The position numbers and the translations under genes are program-made. A model generated the notes under the pieces. It worked only from the letters and a program-made list of their open reading frames with translations, was not told the origin of the DNA and made no database searches. Of a DNA stretch of 64,000 bases, positions 52,311 through 63,096 are shown piece by piece. The stretch's first letter is position 1, and every line of letters starts with the position of its first letter. This DNA comes from Candidatus Aminicenantota bacterium (lineage in GTDB: Bacteria > Acidobacteriota > Aminicenantia > Aminicenantales > Saccharicenantaceae): positions 62,001-126,000 of the forward strand of contig JACIYJ010000001.1 of the NCBI GenBank assembly GCA_014360015.1, in the 5' to 3' direction.

Positions 52311-53474
52311 TTATTTATGTAATTTTTTCTTCTTGAAATAATGATTCCAGAAAAGGACTACCGGACAGGAGAGAAAGATAGTCGAATAAACACCTTCAAT
52401 AGTTCCGACGAGCATGATGAAGGCAAAATCATTAATCACTTTGCCGCCGAAAAGGAAAAGAGAAAGGACGGTTAGGAAGACTGTACCTGAAGTGATTAAG
52501 GTTCGTGAAAGGTTGAGATTAAGAGACAAGTTCATTATATTTTCTAACGACTCTTTTCTCATGGTTTTCTTGAGTTCGCGGATACGGTCAAAGATAACGA
52601 TGGTATCGTTAATTGAATAACCGACTATGGTTAACAGAGCGGCGACAATTGGCAGGTTGATTTCACGGTTGGTGAAAGAATATATGCTCAGAGTTATCAG
52701 AACATCCTGAGTCAAAGTAAAGATGGCTGCGGCTCCGTATTCAATTCCTTTAAATCTGAATGCTATATAAACCAGCATACCGATGAGTGACCAGATAATC
52801 GCCTGGGTAGCTTTCTTTCTCAGGTCTTTTCCTACCTGGGGGCCAACAGTTTCGCGACTTAATACAGTAAGCTTCCCCAGAAAGGTTTTTTTCTGCAGAT
52901 AATTGACAACTTCATCTGATAGAGAAACCGGTTCTTTTTTAAGCTCATTCCAATCAGAAATGATTCCGTGGAGGGTTCGATATTCGGCTATCTTATTGGC
53001 CAGATCTTCTCCCTTCTCCGGGAAAGCCTCATGGAGAAGAGAAGCCAGAGTATTGCGGTCAATGTTATTTAAATCCAGAAAACCTTGAGCTATCTTTGCC
53101 TGATCTTCGGGACCCTGCAGGGCTTTAATTACCCGGTCAGCTAAAATTTGATGGCTTTCCAGCTCCTGGTCCTCTCTGGTGGTCTTGGTTTCCATGGTTC
53201 GGATCTGAAATTCCCGGTTATCTTTCCCGGTTTCTTGAATGATGCTATTACCAAGGCCGACATCGGACAGAAGCTTTCGAACCTCAGATACGGAAATGGG
53301 CTCTCTGAACTTGACTCTAATAAGAGTGCCTTCTCCGAAATCCACTCCGAGCTTTAATCCTTTGCCGAGAGTTATGTTTAAGATCCCGGCTACCACAATA
53401 ATTAGAGTTAAAGCCAGGGCAATCCATTTGTATTTAAGAAAGGGGATGTTGGGTGTTTTTTTGAAGATTTGCAT
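52311..53474 (-). CDS. secF: Protein translocase subunit SecF with a helix-hairpin-helix-like insertion
   Basis: The 387-residue membrane protein works with SecD to pull proteins across the inner membrane using the proton gradient. It has helix 1 (about 14-35), LGVDFGEGTLIRV, and the C-terminal block of five helices with GYSINDTIVIFDRIREL and TSGTVFLTVLSLFLFGG. The periplasmic part is long: residues about 132-178 (LDLNNIDRNTLASLL, ANKIAEYRTLHG) look like a ComEA/GspK-type helix-hairpin-helix, not a usual SecF element. VGPQVGKDL then resumes the family pattern. The start follows the secD stop by one base. Confidence 0.93.
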   Translation of the reverse strand: MQIFKKTPNIPFLKYKWIALALTLIIVVAGILNITLGKGLKLGVDFGEGTLIRVKFREPISVSEVRKLLSDVGLGNSIIQETGKDNREFQIRTMETKTTREDQELESHQILADRVIKALQGPEDQAKIAQGFLDLNNIDRNTLASLLHEAFPEKGEDLANKIAEYRTLHGIISDWNELKKEPVSLSDEVVNYLQKKTFLGKLTVLSRETVGPQVGKDLRKKATQAIIWSLIGMLVYIAFRFKGIEYGAAAIFTLTQDVLITLSIYSFTNREINLPIVAALLTIVGYSINDTIVIFDRIRELKKTMRKESLENIMNLSLNLNLSRTLITSGTVFLTVLSLFLFGGKVINDFAFIMLVGTIEGVYSTIFLSCPVVLFWNHYFKKKKLHK

Positions 53475-53475
53475 G

Positions 53476-55011
53476 TTAGATACTCAACCTCTTGGCGTTA
53501 ATTGGAACAAAAAGATCAAAGATTAAATGAGAAACAAAAACTGCGGTAAACAGGTTAGCCACCAGACCGCAGATCAGAGTTACGGCATAACCTTTGATCG
53601 GGCCTGTCCCGAACTGGAAAAGGAAAATAGCGGAAATGATGGTGGTCAGGTTGGAGTCAAAAATGGCTGAGAAGGCCCGGGAAAAACCGTTGGCAATTGA
53701 ACTGGAAATATTTTTGCCAACAGCTATTTCTTCCTTGATTCTTTCAAAGATCAGAACATTAGCATCAACAGCCATTCCGATGCCCAGGATAATGCCAGCG
53801 ATGCCGGGCAGGGTTAGGGTGGCTTTAAAATAACCCATCGCTCCGAAGATTATCAGTTCATTTAACAGCAGGGCAATAATAGCGTTGAGTCCGGATAATT
53901 TATAATAGAAAATCATAAACAGCATAACGGCGAAGATGGCTACCAACCCGGAGAACAATCCCTGACGGATTGAGTCAGACCCAAGAGATGGGCCTACAGT
54001 TCTTTCTTCCAGATATTTAATTCCAGCTGGAAGAGCACCCGCTTTCAGGATGACCACCAGATCATCAGCTTCTTCTGGAGTAAACCTTCCCTGAATGATG
54101 CCAGAATCAGAAATTCTGGAGTGGATTACGGGCGCAGATTGGAGTTTTCCATCAAGTATAATTGCCAGTTGTTTGCCGACGTTTTGACCCGTCACCTGCT
54201 CGAAGCGCCTGGCTCCTTCCGGGTTGAGAGTGAAATGAACGGCGGGATTATTCCATTCATCAACTCCCCGGCGGACGGTTCTGAGGTCTTTTCCTGTAAT
54301 TGTGGCCACCTTGCTAACGAGATAATAACCCTGATGGCCTCTTTTAGGGTCACCCTTGACCACTTCTGCATCTTGTGGAACTTTACCGCCGAATTCCTGC
54401 AGAAGGGTCTGTTCATCCGGAGCGGGGCCAGCTTTCACCAGCTTGAATTCCAGAACAGCTGTAACTTTGATCAGGTTTTTAACTCTTTCCGGGTCTTCAA
54501 CCCCAGGTAGCTCAACCACAATCCGTTCAGTTCCCTGTCTCTGGATGACTGGCTCGGCCACGCCAAACTGGTCAACTCTGTTTCTGATAGTCTCAAGGGT
54601 TTGAGTTACGGCCTGGTCTCTCAGAAATTGAGCCGCGACCTGTTTCAAAGTGAAAACGACCTTATCTCCAGTAAAGGAATAGTCCCAGTCCCTGGTATAC
54701 TGGTCAATCAGGTCCCGGACTTTTCCTTCCTGGTCTGGACTGATTCCTTTAAAATAAAAGCGCCCGGGTTTTTCCTTAGCCGCTTCGCTGTAGGTGATAT
54801 TATTCTTTTTAAAGACTTCTTCGAACCTGGAAATCTGCTGGTCGGTTTCAACGTTGATGGCATCATCGGTCATAACCTGAAGAACCAAGTGAGTTCCACC
54901 TTTCAGATCAAGACCGAGCTTAATCTTTTCTTTGGGCGGGTAAATCAAAAAGATGCATAAAGCAATAACAAACAGGGTTAGACCTAATTTCCATTTTACG
55001 TTCTTTTTCAT
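53476..55011 (-). CDS. secD: Protein translocase subunit SecD
   Basis: The 511-residue partner of SecF has an N-terminal helix, IKLGLDLKGGTHLVL, the large periplasmic P1 domain with TIRNRVDQFGVAEPVIQRQG and GTERIVVELPGV, VGPSLGSDSIRQGL, then five helices with LPGIAGIILGIGMAVDANVLIFERIKEE (read in parts). The start is set at ATG 55011, with GAGAGAGA upstream; a TTG at 55020 would abut that site. The order yajC-secD-secF is standard for Gram-negative bacteria. Confidence 0.96.
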   Translation of the reverse strand: MKKNVKWKLGLTLFVIALCIFLIYPPKEKIKLGLDLKGGTHLVLQVMTDDAINVETDQQISRFEEVFKKNNITYSEAAKEKPGRFYFKGISPDQEGKVRDLIDQYTRDWDYSFTGDKVVFTLKQVAAQFLRDQAVTQTLETIRNRVDQFGVAEPVIQRQGTERIVVELPGVEDPERVKNLIKVTAVLEFKLVKAGPAPDEQTLLQEFGGKVPQDAEVVKGDPKRGHQGYYLVSKVATITGKDLRTVRRGVDEWNNPAVHFTLNPEGARRFEQVTGQNVGKQLAIILDGKLQSAPVIHSRISDSGIIQGRFTPEEADDLVVILKAGALPAGIKYLEERTVGPSLGSDSIRQGLFSGLVAIFAVMLFMIFYYKLSGLNAIIALLLNELIIFGAMGYFKATLTLPGIAGIILGIGMAVDANVLIFERIKEEIAVGKNISSSIANGFSRAFSAIFDSNLTTIISAIFLFQFGTGPIKGYAVTLICGLVANLFTAVFVSHLIFDLFVPINAKRLSI

Positions 55012-55054
55012 CTTGGTCAATCTCTCTCTTTTGGATTAAATTTCTGGAAAAAAA

Positions 55055-55405
55055 TCAATTAGGTTCTTTAGATTCTTTAGTTTCGGTTTTTTCTGAAAGA
55101 ATTATAGCTACAGCGCTCTTAAGGATATCCACCTTGACATTAGAAGCAATCTTAAGCTCTATCCGGTCCGGATGAACATCCATCACTGTACCGAAAATAC
55201 CGCCGCTGGTGATGATCCGGTCTCCCGGCTTCAGGTTTTCTACCATCTGCTGGTGCTGTTTCTGCTTTTTTCTCTGAGGAAGAATTATCAGGACGTAAAA
55301 AATTACAAAGACCAGGATGAACGGCAAAAGCCCGAATAACAGATTACCCTGGGCTTGAGGCGCAGCCTGCTGTTCGGAAATGCTCATTAAGGTTAAAAAG
55401 CTCAT
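55055..55405 (-). CDS. yajC: Sec translocon accessory protein YajC
   Basis: The 116-residue protein has one transmembrane helix (about 21-42) followed by the hallmark PQRKKQKQHQQMVENLKPGDRIITSGGI (read in parts) and a cytoplasmic beta-rich tail. It associates with SecDF-YidC. It lies between tgt, 9 nt upstream, and secD. Confidence 0.94.
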   Translation of the reverse strand: MSFLTLMSISEQQAAPQAQGNLLFGLLPFILVFVIFYVLIILPQRKKQKQHQQMVENLKPGDRIITSGGIFGTVMDVHPDRIELKIASNVKVDILKSAVAIILSEKTETKESKEPN

Positions 55406-55414
55406 TTTATCTTC

Positions 55415-57606
<2,192 letters not shown>

Positions 57607-57612
57607 GTCTTA

Positions 57613-57641
57613 AGTAAAACGCTAAAGGTTCAATCTGTCAA
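57613..57641 (-). promoter_or_regulatory. Promoter of ychF-tgt-yajC-secD-secF, predicted leaderless
   Basis: On the minus strand TTGACA (57636-57641), 17-bp spacer, TTTACT (57613-57618). The seventh base after the -10 box is the A of the ychF ATG (57606). Confidence 0.6.
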
Positions 57642-57675
57642 GATGGTTTGGAGTAATTATTCCTTTTTATATATA

Positions 57676-57704
57676 TTGAACGCCAAATGAATTTAGAGTA
57701 TATT
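57676..57704 (+). promoter_or_regulatory. Promoter of lepB
   Basis: TTGAAC (57676-57681), 17-bp spacer, TATATT (57699-57704). Predicted start near 57711 leaves a 19-nt leader with AAGGA. Its -35 box is 34 bp from that of the divergent ychF promoter. Confidence 0.65.
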
Positions 57705-57729
57705 AACAAAATAAATAAGGATAGAACCC

Positions 57730-58479
57730 ATGGCTATGCTCGGAAAAAAGCTGAATGAAGAAATTGAAAAGGTTAAAGAAAAGGAAAAGCGGGAAAAAAG
57801 AGAAAAAAGTCTTTTCCGCGAATACTTTGAGCTCATCGCAGAAACTGCGGTTTTTGTCTTTTTTGTTATGACCTATGTGGTGCAGGCTTTTCAGATTCCG
57901 ACTGGATCGATGGAACCGACTCTGCTGGTCGGGGATTTTCTGCTGGTGAACAAATTTATCTATGCCCGGCCGGTAATCCCCTTAGAATCGGTTATCCTGC
58001 CCTGCAAGAAGATAGAAAGAAAAGATATCGTGGTCTTCAAATATCCGCGGGATCTGAGCAAGGATTTTGTTAAAAGAGTGATTGCTCTGGAGGGGGAAAA
58101 AATCGAAATTAAAAATAAGGAAGTTTATATCAACGATAAACCCTTAGAAGAAAGATACAAAGTTCATAACGATTCCCAGATTTTTCAAAAGGGGAATTAC
58201 TATCAGTATGATGATATCATCCGGGATAATTATGGGCCAGTAGTAGTCCCCCCGGGCCATGTCTTTGTCATGGGAGATAACCGCGACAATAGTTTGGACA
58301 GTCGTTACTGGAGTTTTCTGCCCATGTCCTACATCAAAGGTCGGCCCTGGCTAATTTATTTTTCATATGAAGCGGAGAAAGATGCTTATCTTAAAAATGG
58401 TGTTCGTGATAAGTTCAAAAAGTTTTTCCGTTTCATTTTCAAGACTCGCTGGAAGAGGATGTTGAAAGTCATCTTTTGA
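57730..58479 (+). CDS. lepB: Signal peptidase I
   Basis: The 249-residue membrane serine protease removes signal peptides of secreted proteins. A basic, coiled N-terminus precedes one transmembrane helix (about 35-53). Catalytic Ser60 is in IPTGSMEPTLLVGDF and Lys115 in KRVIALEGE. The later box PPGHVFVMGDNRDNSLDSRYW is intact. It is divergent from the ychF-sec operon, which fits a shared protein-export theme. Confidence 0.96.
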   Translation: MAMLGKKLNEEIEKVKEKEKREKREKSLFREYFELIAETAVFVFFVMTYVVQAFQIPTGSMEPTLLVGDFLLVNKFIYARPVIPLESVILPCKKIERKDIVVFKYPRDLSKDFVKRVIALEGEKIEIKNKEVYINDKPLEERYKVHNDSQIFQKGNYYQYDDIIRDNYGPVVVPPGHVFVMGDNRDNSLDSRYWSFLPMSYIKGRPWLIYFSYEAEKDAYLKNGVRDKFKKFFRFIFKTRWKRMLKVIF

Positions 58480-58509
58480 TAACTTTTTCTGGCCAACACA
58501 AAAAACATA

Positions 58510-58538
58510 TTGACCGCTAATATCTTCTGAAATAAGAT
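58510..58538 (+). promoter_or_regulatory. Promoter of the SAM hydrolase gene
   Basis: TTGACC (58510-58515), 17-bp spacer, TAAGAT (58533-58538). Predicted start near 58545, about 24 nt before the ATG. Confidence 0.6.
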
Positions 58539-58568
58539 TATTGTCAGCCGGACATTTCGGAAAAGAAG

Positions 58569-59366
58569 ATGGGCAAGGCTCTGATCGCACTTCTGACTGA
58601 TTTCGGGACTAAAGATTTTTTTGTAGCTTCTTTGAAAGGCGTTATCCTATCAATCAATCCCGCCGCCACCATCGTTGACCTGACTCATGATTTGCCCGAC
58701 TTTAACCTTCGAGCTGCGGCTTTCGTTCTCTGGGCCTGTTACCGATTTTTCCCTGCCGGGACAATATTTTTGACGGTGGTTGATCCTGGAGTGGGCAGCG
58801 AGCGTCGAATTCTTTTGGCCAGGACCAATCGGTATTTCTTCATCGGACCAGACAACGGAGTCCTCTCTCCTGTTCTGGACAAAGAGAAAGCCGAAGTCTT
58901 CGAAATCACGGGTAAGAATTATTTTCTTACTGACCGGAGAACCAGTTTTGAAGCCCGGGATAAAATGGCTCCGATAGCAGCCTGGTTGAGTCTGGGAGTT
59001 TCGCTGTCCGTGCTGGCCCAGCCTGTCTCTTTCTATGAACAGCTCGATTTTCCCGAACCTCAGGTTAGGAATAAAGAAGTTCAGGGAAATATCGTCTATC
59101 AAGATAAATTCGGCAATCTGATTACCAACATCAGTCAGCAGCTGATTGTCAGGTTTTTAAACTCCAACCCAGGGGCGAACCCGGTTCTCTGGGCCGGTAA
59201 GAAAAAAATATCAGAGATGGCTTCAACCTATGCTCAGGGCTCGGCCGATAAACCCTTCTTTATGATTAACAGTTTGGGCCTGCTGGAAATCGCCCTTTAT
59301 CAAAAATCGGCGGCCGAAGTTCTCGGCCTTGGTCCAGGTGATTCTGTGGTTCTCAAGGTTGATTGA
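58569..59366 (+). CDS. SAM hydroxide adenosyltransferase (SAM hydrolase, DUF62 family)
   Basis: The 265-residue protein matches the family that cleaves S-adenosylmethionine to adenosine and methionine using water. It begins ALIALLTDFGTKDFFVASLKG with the conserved Asp, then DLTHDLPDF, FLTVVDPGVGSERR, FIGPDNGVLSPVL and the C-terminal barrel with VYQDKFGNLITNIS. The physiological role of the family is not clear. It has its own promoter. recD2 follows 45 nt downstream on the same strand. Confidence 0.92.
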   Translation: MGKALIALLTDFGTKDFFVASLKGVILSINPAATIVDLTHDLPDFNLRAAAFVLWACYRFFPAGTIFLTVVDPGVGSERRILLARTNRYFFIGPDNGVLSPVLDKEKAEVFEITGKNYFLTDRRTSFEARDKMAPIAAWLSLGVSLSVLAQPVSFYEQLDFPEPQVRNKEVQGNIVYQDKFGNLITNISQQLIVRFLNSNPGANPVLWAGKKKISEMASTYAQGSADKPFFMINSLGLLEIALYQKSAAEVLGLGPGDSVVLKVD

Positions 59367-59411
59367 AGAGGTCAAAAATGAAAAATGGTAATAAAAGTCT
59401 GATGGTCATCG

Positions 59412-61595
59412 ATGGAATGTCTTGAAGGAACGATCGAACAGATAATTTTTTACAACCCGGAGAACGGTTATTCAGTTTTCAAAGTCAGGACTGAGACCGA
59501 AGAAGTCACGGTTGTCGGGAATTTCCCACCGCTCTCTCCAGGTGAATGTCTGAAGCTCACCGGACACTGGGAAAAGAACCAGAGATTCGGTCAGCAATTC
59601 CAGATGGAATCATTCAGCCTGACTCTTCCCAGATCGACTAAGGGTATAGAAAAGTTCTTATCTTCTGGATTGATTAAAGGTATAGGTCCGGTTCTGGCAC
59701 AGAGAATAGTTAAAAAGTTTGGAGAAAAAACTACCGAAATTCTGAACAAGACTCCCGAAAAATTAAAACAGGTCGAAGGAATCGGCGAAAAGAAGCTGTC
59801 TGAGATTCTTAAGTCTTGGGAAGAACATAGGGATATCCGGGATCTGATAATTTTTCTCCAGGAACACAATATCTCGACCACTCTGGCTTACAAAATCTAC
59901 CGGACTTATGGCCAGGCTGCTTTCGAAATTCTGCGTCGGAATCCCTACCGGCTCTGTCTGGATATCTGGGGAATTGGCTTCAAAACAGCTGACCAGATTG
60001 CTTTAAAACTGGGCATTGCTTTGGACTCAGTCGAAAGGGTCAAGGCTTATATTCTTTATCTTATGGAAAAAGATAACGAGCAGGGCCATGTATTCTCTAA
60101 TGAAAACGACATAAAAGAAAAGTGTCTTCAAGATCTGGGAGTTAATCCTGACCGGGTGGATGAGGCTCTGAAAGATTTGCTTAGAAATCAAGCCATCGTC
60201 AAAGAAGCCTCTGAAGGGAGCGCTTTTTTGTATCTCCCGTTTTTCTATCAGGCACAAGAAGAAGTGGCCCGGGCCATTGTAGCTCTCTCCAGAACTCCCT
60301 GCCCTGTTCCAGAATTTGACCTGGGGAAAAAGATTGAAGAGGTGGAAAAACGTTCAGGAATCAATTTCTCTCCATTACAGAAAAAAGCTATTGAAAGCAG
60401 CTTTCAGAAAAAAATTTTAATCATAACCGGTGGTCCTGGTACCGGCAAGACCACCATCGTCCGGGCTATTGTCGAAATTTTTGAAAGCTGGCAAAAAAAA
60501 ATTCTTTTAGCTGCTCCAACCGGTCGAGCTGCCAAAAGGCTTTCAGAAACAACTGGTCGGGAAGCCAAGACCATTCATCGCCTGCTTGAGTTTAAGCCCA
60601 AAGAAGGTCGGTTTAAAAGAGGGCCGAATTATCCGCTTAAAGCAGAAGCTTTGATTGTAGATGAGTTCTCCATGGTTGACCTCCCTCTCATGTATCATTT
60701 GCTCCGGGCCATACCGCCCGAGATGAGGTTGATTCTGGTCGGTGACAAAGACCAGTTACCTTCGGTTGGGCCGGGTAATCTGCTTAGAGACCTGATCGAT
60801 TCTGGCGCGGTTGAGGTCATTAGATTGAATGAAATCTTTCGCCAGGCCAAGGAAAGTTTGATCGTGGTCAACGCTCATCGCCTCAACCAGGGACTGTCTC
60901 TGATTTATCCGCCAAAAAAGGACCCGACGGCTGATTTTTATTTCATTCATCAGGAAGATGAGGAAAAGGTTTTTCAGCTGATCTTAAAACTCTGTCAGGT
61001 CAATATTCCCCGCCGTTTGGGTTTGAATCCACTGTCAACCCAAATTCAGGTTATAACTCCTATGTATCGCGGCCTGGTTGGAGTGGACCGGCTTAATCTT
61101 GAACTTCAGAAAGCTCTGAACCCGGCTTCTACCGGGCTGAAAGTTGGTCAGAAAGAATTCCGGGTCCGGGATAAAGTTATGCAGATCAGGAATGATTATG
61201 AAAAAGAAGTTTTTAACGGCGACTTAGGGACAGTCGTCCAGATTGACCCGGAAAAATTCAGGGTGTTAGTAGATTTTGATGGCCGCTTAGTCTTTTATGA
61301 GAAAGATGAACTGGCTGACCTGGTTCTGGCTTATGCCATCTCGGTTCACAAAGCCCAGGGTAATGAATATCAGGCGGTGGTTATGCCTTTGCTCACCGAG
61401 CACTACATCATGCTTCAGCGAAACCTTTTTTATACGGCACTGACCAGGGCCAGAAAACTCAGCGTGATCATCGGCTCTTACCGGGCTCTTCACATCGCCA
61501 TCAAAAATGATAAGCCGGTCAAAAGAAATTGCCGGTTGAAAGAAAAAATCCAGGCTTTACTTGAAAGCCAACCTGCAAATTTCCGTTTGTTTTAA
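59412..61595 (+). CDS. recD2: RecD2-type SF1B DNA helicase
   Basis: The 727-residue 5'-3' helicase has an N-terminal OB-like domain (about 1-75), helix-hairpin-helix region (about 80-200, with SGLIKGIGPVLAQRIV, VEGIGEKKL and IWGIGFKTADQIA) and the motor. Walker A is GGPGTGKTT (340-348), motif II is VDEFSMVD, motif III GDKDQLPSVGPG, and the C-terminal SH3-like/UvrD-type end has ISVHKAQGNEY and FYTALTRARK. This is the RecBC-independent type known from Deinococcus and Bacillus, used in DNA repair and replication-fork maintenance. An in-frame stop just upstream fixes the start at 59412. Confidence 0.95.
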   Translation: MECLEGTIEQIIFYNPENGYSVFKVRTETEEVTVVGNFPPLSPGECLKLTGHWEKNQRFGQQFQMESFSLTLPRSTKGIEKFLSSGLIKGIGPVLAQRIVKKFGEKTTEILNKTPEKLKQVEGIGEKKLSEILKSWEEHRDIRDLIIFLQEHNISTTLAYKIYRTYGQAAFEILRRNPYRLCLDIWGIGFKTADQIALKLGIALDSVERVKAYILYLMEKDNEQGHVFSNENDIKEKCLQDLGVNPDRVDEALKDLLRNQAIVKEASEGSAFLYLPFFYQAQEEVARAIVALSRTPCPVPEFDLGKKIEEVEKRSGINFSPLQKKAIESSFQKKILIITGGPGTGKTTIVRAIVEIFESWQKKILLAAPTGRAAKRLSETTGREAKTIHRLLEFKPKEGRFKRGPNYPLKAEALIVDEFSMVDLPLMYHLLRAIPPEMRLILVGDKDQLPSVGPGNLLRDLIDSGAVEVIRLNEIFRQAKESLIVVNAHRLNQGLSLIYPPKKDPTADFYFIHQEDEEKVFQLILKLCQVNIPRRLGLNPLSTQIQVITPMYRGLVGVDRLNLELQKALNPASTGLKVGQKEFRVRDKVMQIRNDYEKEVFNGDLGTVVQIDPEKFRVLVDFDGRLVFYEKDELADLVLAYAISVHKAQGNEYQAVVMPLLTEHYIMLQRNLFYTALTRARKLSVIIGSYRALHIAIKNDKPVKRNCRLKEKIQALLESQPANFRLF

Positions 61596-61614
61596 CTCAA
61601 TTGTCGGTTATAAT
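61587..61614 (+). promoter_or_regulatory. Promoter of the rubredoxin gene
   Basis: TTGTTT (61587-61592), 16-bp spacer, perfect TATAAT (61609-61614). The -35 box lies in the recD2 stop region. Predicted start near 61621; AGGAGG follows in the leader. Confidence 0.55.
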
Positions 61615-61643
61615 GAAAACAAATTAGAAAGGAGGCAAGATTC

Positions 61644-61805
61644 ATGGAAAAATGGGAATGCACAGCTTGTGGTTATGTTTATGACCCTGGAGTGGGTGAC
61701 CCGGACAACAACATTCCGCCCGGTACCCCGTTTGAGTCGCTGCCTGATGATTGGGTCTGCCCGCAGTGCGGTGTGGGCAAAGAATTCTTTCAGAAGATAG
61801 ATTGA
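61644..61805 (+). CDS. Rubredoxin
   Basis: The 53-residue one-iron electron carrier begins [15 protein letters not shown]. It has the two CxxCG knuckles CTACGY and CPQCGVGK and the conserved [13 protein letters not shown] and LPDDWVCP. A strong AAAGGAGG site lies just upstream. The adjacent FAD oxidoreductase, 36 nt downstream, is its probable reductase. Role: low-potential electron transfer, typically in anaerobes for oxygen and superoxide detoxification. Confidence 0.97.
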   Translation: MEKWECTACGYVYDPGVGDPDNNIPPGTPFESLPDDWVCPQCGVGKEFFQKID

Positions 61806-61841
61806 ACTATTTACATTCTTATCTTCGAGAGAAATGAAAAC

Positions 61842-63056
61842 ATGAGAGTTGTCATTGTGGGCAATGGTCTGGCTGGTACCATGGCCGGAAAGACCATCAG
61901 AGAACTCGATTCGGCAGCCGAAATTATCATCTTCAGTCAGGAAAGACATCATTATTATCCAAGGCCCAATCTGATTGATTTACTGGCTGGGTTGATTTCC
62001 CTGGAAAAAGTCTTTGCTTTTCCCGAAGGCTGGGCCGAAAGACAAAGGCTACAGGTGAACCTTGGCAAAAAAATCACTAAAATTGATCCAGTTAAACTCG
62101 CCGTTGAAGTGGAAAAAGAAGGCTGGGTAGATTTTGATTATTTGATTCTGGCCACGGGGGCTGATCCGTTTTTCCCACTGATTCCAGGGCTGGATAAAAA
62201 AGGTATCTTTGCCATCCGGAGTCTGGACGATGTTTTGGAGCTTATTGAATATCTTCAGTCCCGGCCAGAGATAGTCATCCTTGGGGGCGGGTTGCTCGGC
62301 CTGGAAGTGGCCAGGGCTCTGTGTCAGAGGGGGCTGGAACGGGTGACCGTGGTAGAGTTTTTCAACCGGCTTCTACCAAAGCAGCTGGATGAAGCCGGCG
62401 CTGCTCTTCTTCAGACTCAGCTGGAAAAAATGGGCATCAAGTTTTTGCTGGGAAAAGAAGCAGTAGAAATTCTTGGAGATGATTCAGTGAGTGGAGTTCG
62501 CTTTAAGGATGGGAGCCTTTGCCAGGCCGGGGCAGTGATTGTGGCTTCAGGAATAAGGCCCCGGACTGAGCTGGCCTCAGCCAGCGGTATAAAATGTTCA
62601 AGGGGAGTGGTAGTTGATGATTATCTAAGAACCAGTCATCCCAGAGTTTATGCCGCCGGTGATGTGGCTGAACATCGAGGCCGGGTCTATGGTTTGATAC
62701 CAGCAGCTTTTGACCAGGCCCGAACCTTAGCTTATAACCTTTGTGGTCAGATAAGAAAATATGAGGGCACAATTCCAGCGAACACTTTGAAGGTGGCCGG
62801 AATTTATCTCACTTCTATCGGAATAGTGTCCCCGGAAGATGGAAATTATGAAATTCTGACCAGACAGGACCAAGAAGCAGGAATTTACAAAAAATTAGTG
62901 CTCAAGAATGATATCTGCGTTGGAGCTATCTGGTTTGGAACCAAAAAAGGTGTTCAGGAAATAAGCCGGATTATTCAGTTCAGGAAGAACCTCAGCCGTT
63001 TCAAAGAAGATATTCTGGAGGAAAAATTTGATTTTTCCCGGCTGATGGAAGAATGA
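61842..63056 (+). CDS. FAD/NAD(P)-dependent oxidoreductase, probable rubredoxin reductase
   Basis: The 404-residue two-dinucleotide-fold flavoprotein has the FAD motif VVIVGNGLAGTMA, a central NAD motif VILGGGLLGLEVARAL, LILATGADP and the second FAD contact VYAAGDVAEH. It resembles NADH:rubredoxin oxidoreductases and the NirB N-terminal domain. The C-terminal domain (about 320-404) is of reductase type. It follows the rubredoxin gene, so it probably moves electrons from NAD(P)H to it; acceptor use is inferred from position. No strong ribosome site is visible. Confidence 0.9.
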   Translation: MRVVIVGNGLAGTMAGKTIRELDSAAEIIIFSQERHHYYPRPNLIDLLAGLISLEKVFAFPEGWAERQRLQVNLGKKITKIDPVKLAVEVEKEGWVDFDYLILATGADPFFPLIPGLDKKGIFAIRSLDDVLELIEYLQSRPEIVILGGGLLGLEVARALCQRGLERVTVVEFFNRLLPKQLDEAGAALLQTQLEKMGIKFLLGKEAVEILGDDSVSGVRFKDGSLCQAGAVIVASGIRPRTELASASGIKCSRGVVVDDYLRTSHPRVYAAGDVAEHRGRVYGLIPAAFDQARTLAYNLCGQIRKYEGTIPANTLKVAGIYLTSIGIVSPEDGNYEILTRQDQEAGIYKKLVLKNDICVGAIWFGTKKGVQEISRIIQFRKNLSRFKEDILEEKFDFSRLMEE

Positions 63057-63096
63057 CCAACATCAAATGCGGACAGTGCTTTGAAAGGAGATGACT

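Noticed and set aside
61561..61800. 79-codon frame across the rubredoxin gene
   Set aside because: It is out of frame with rubredoxin, whose two CxxCG motifs and ribosome site are unambiguous.
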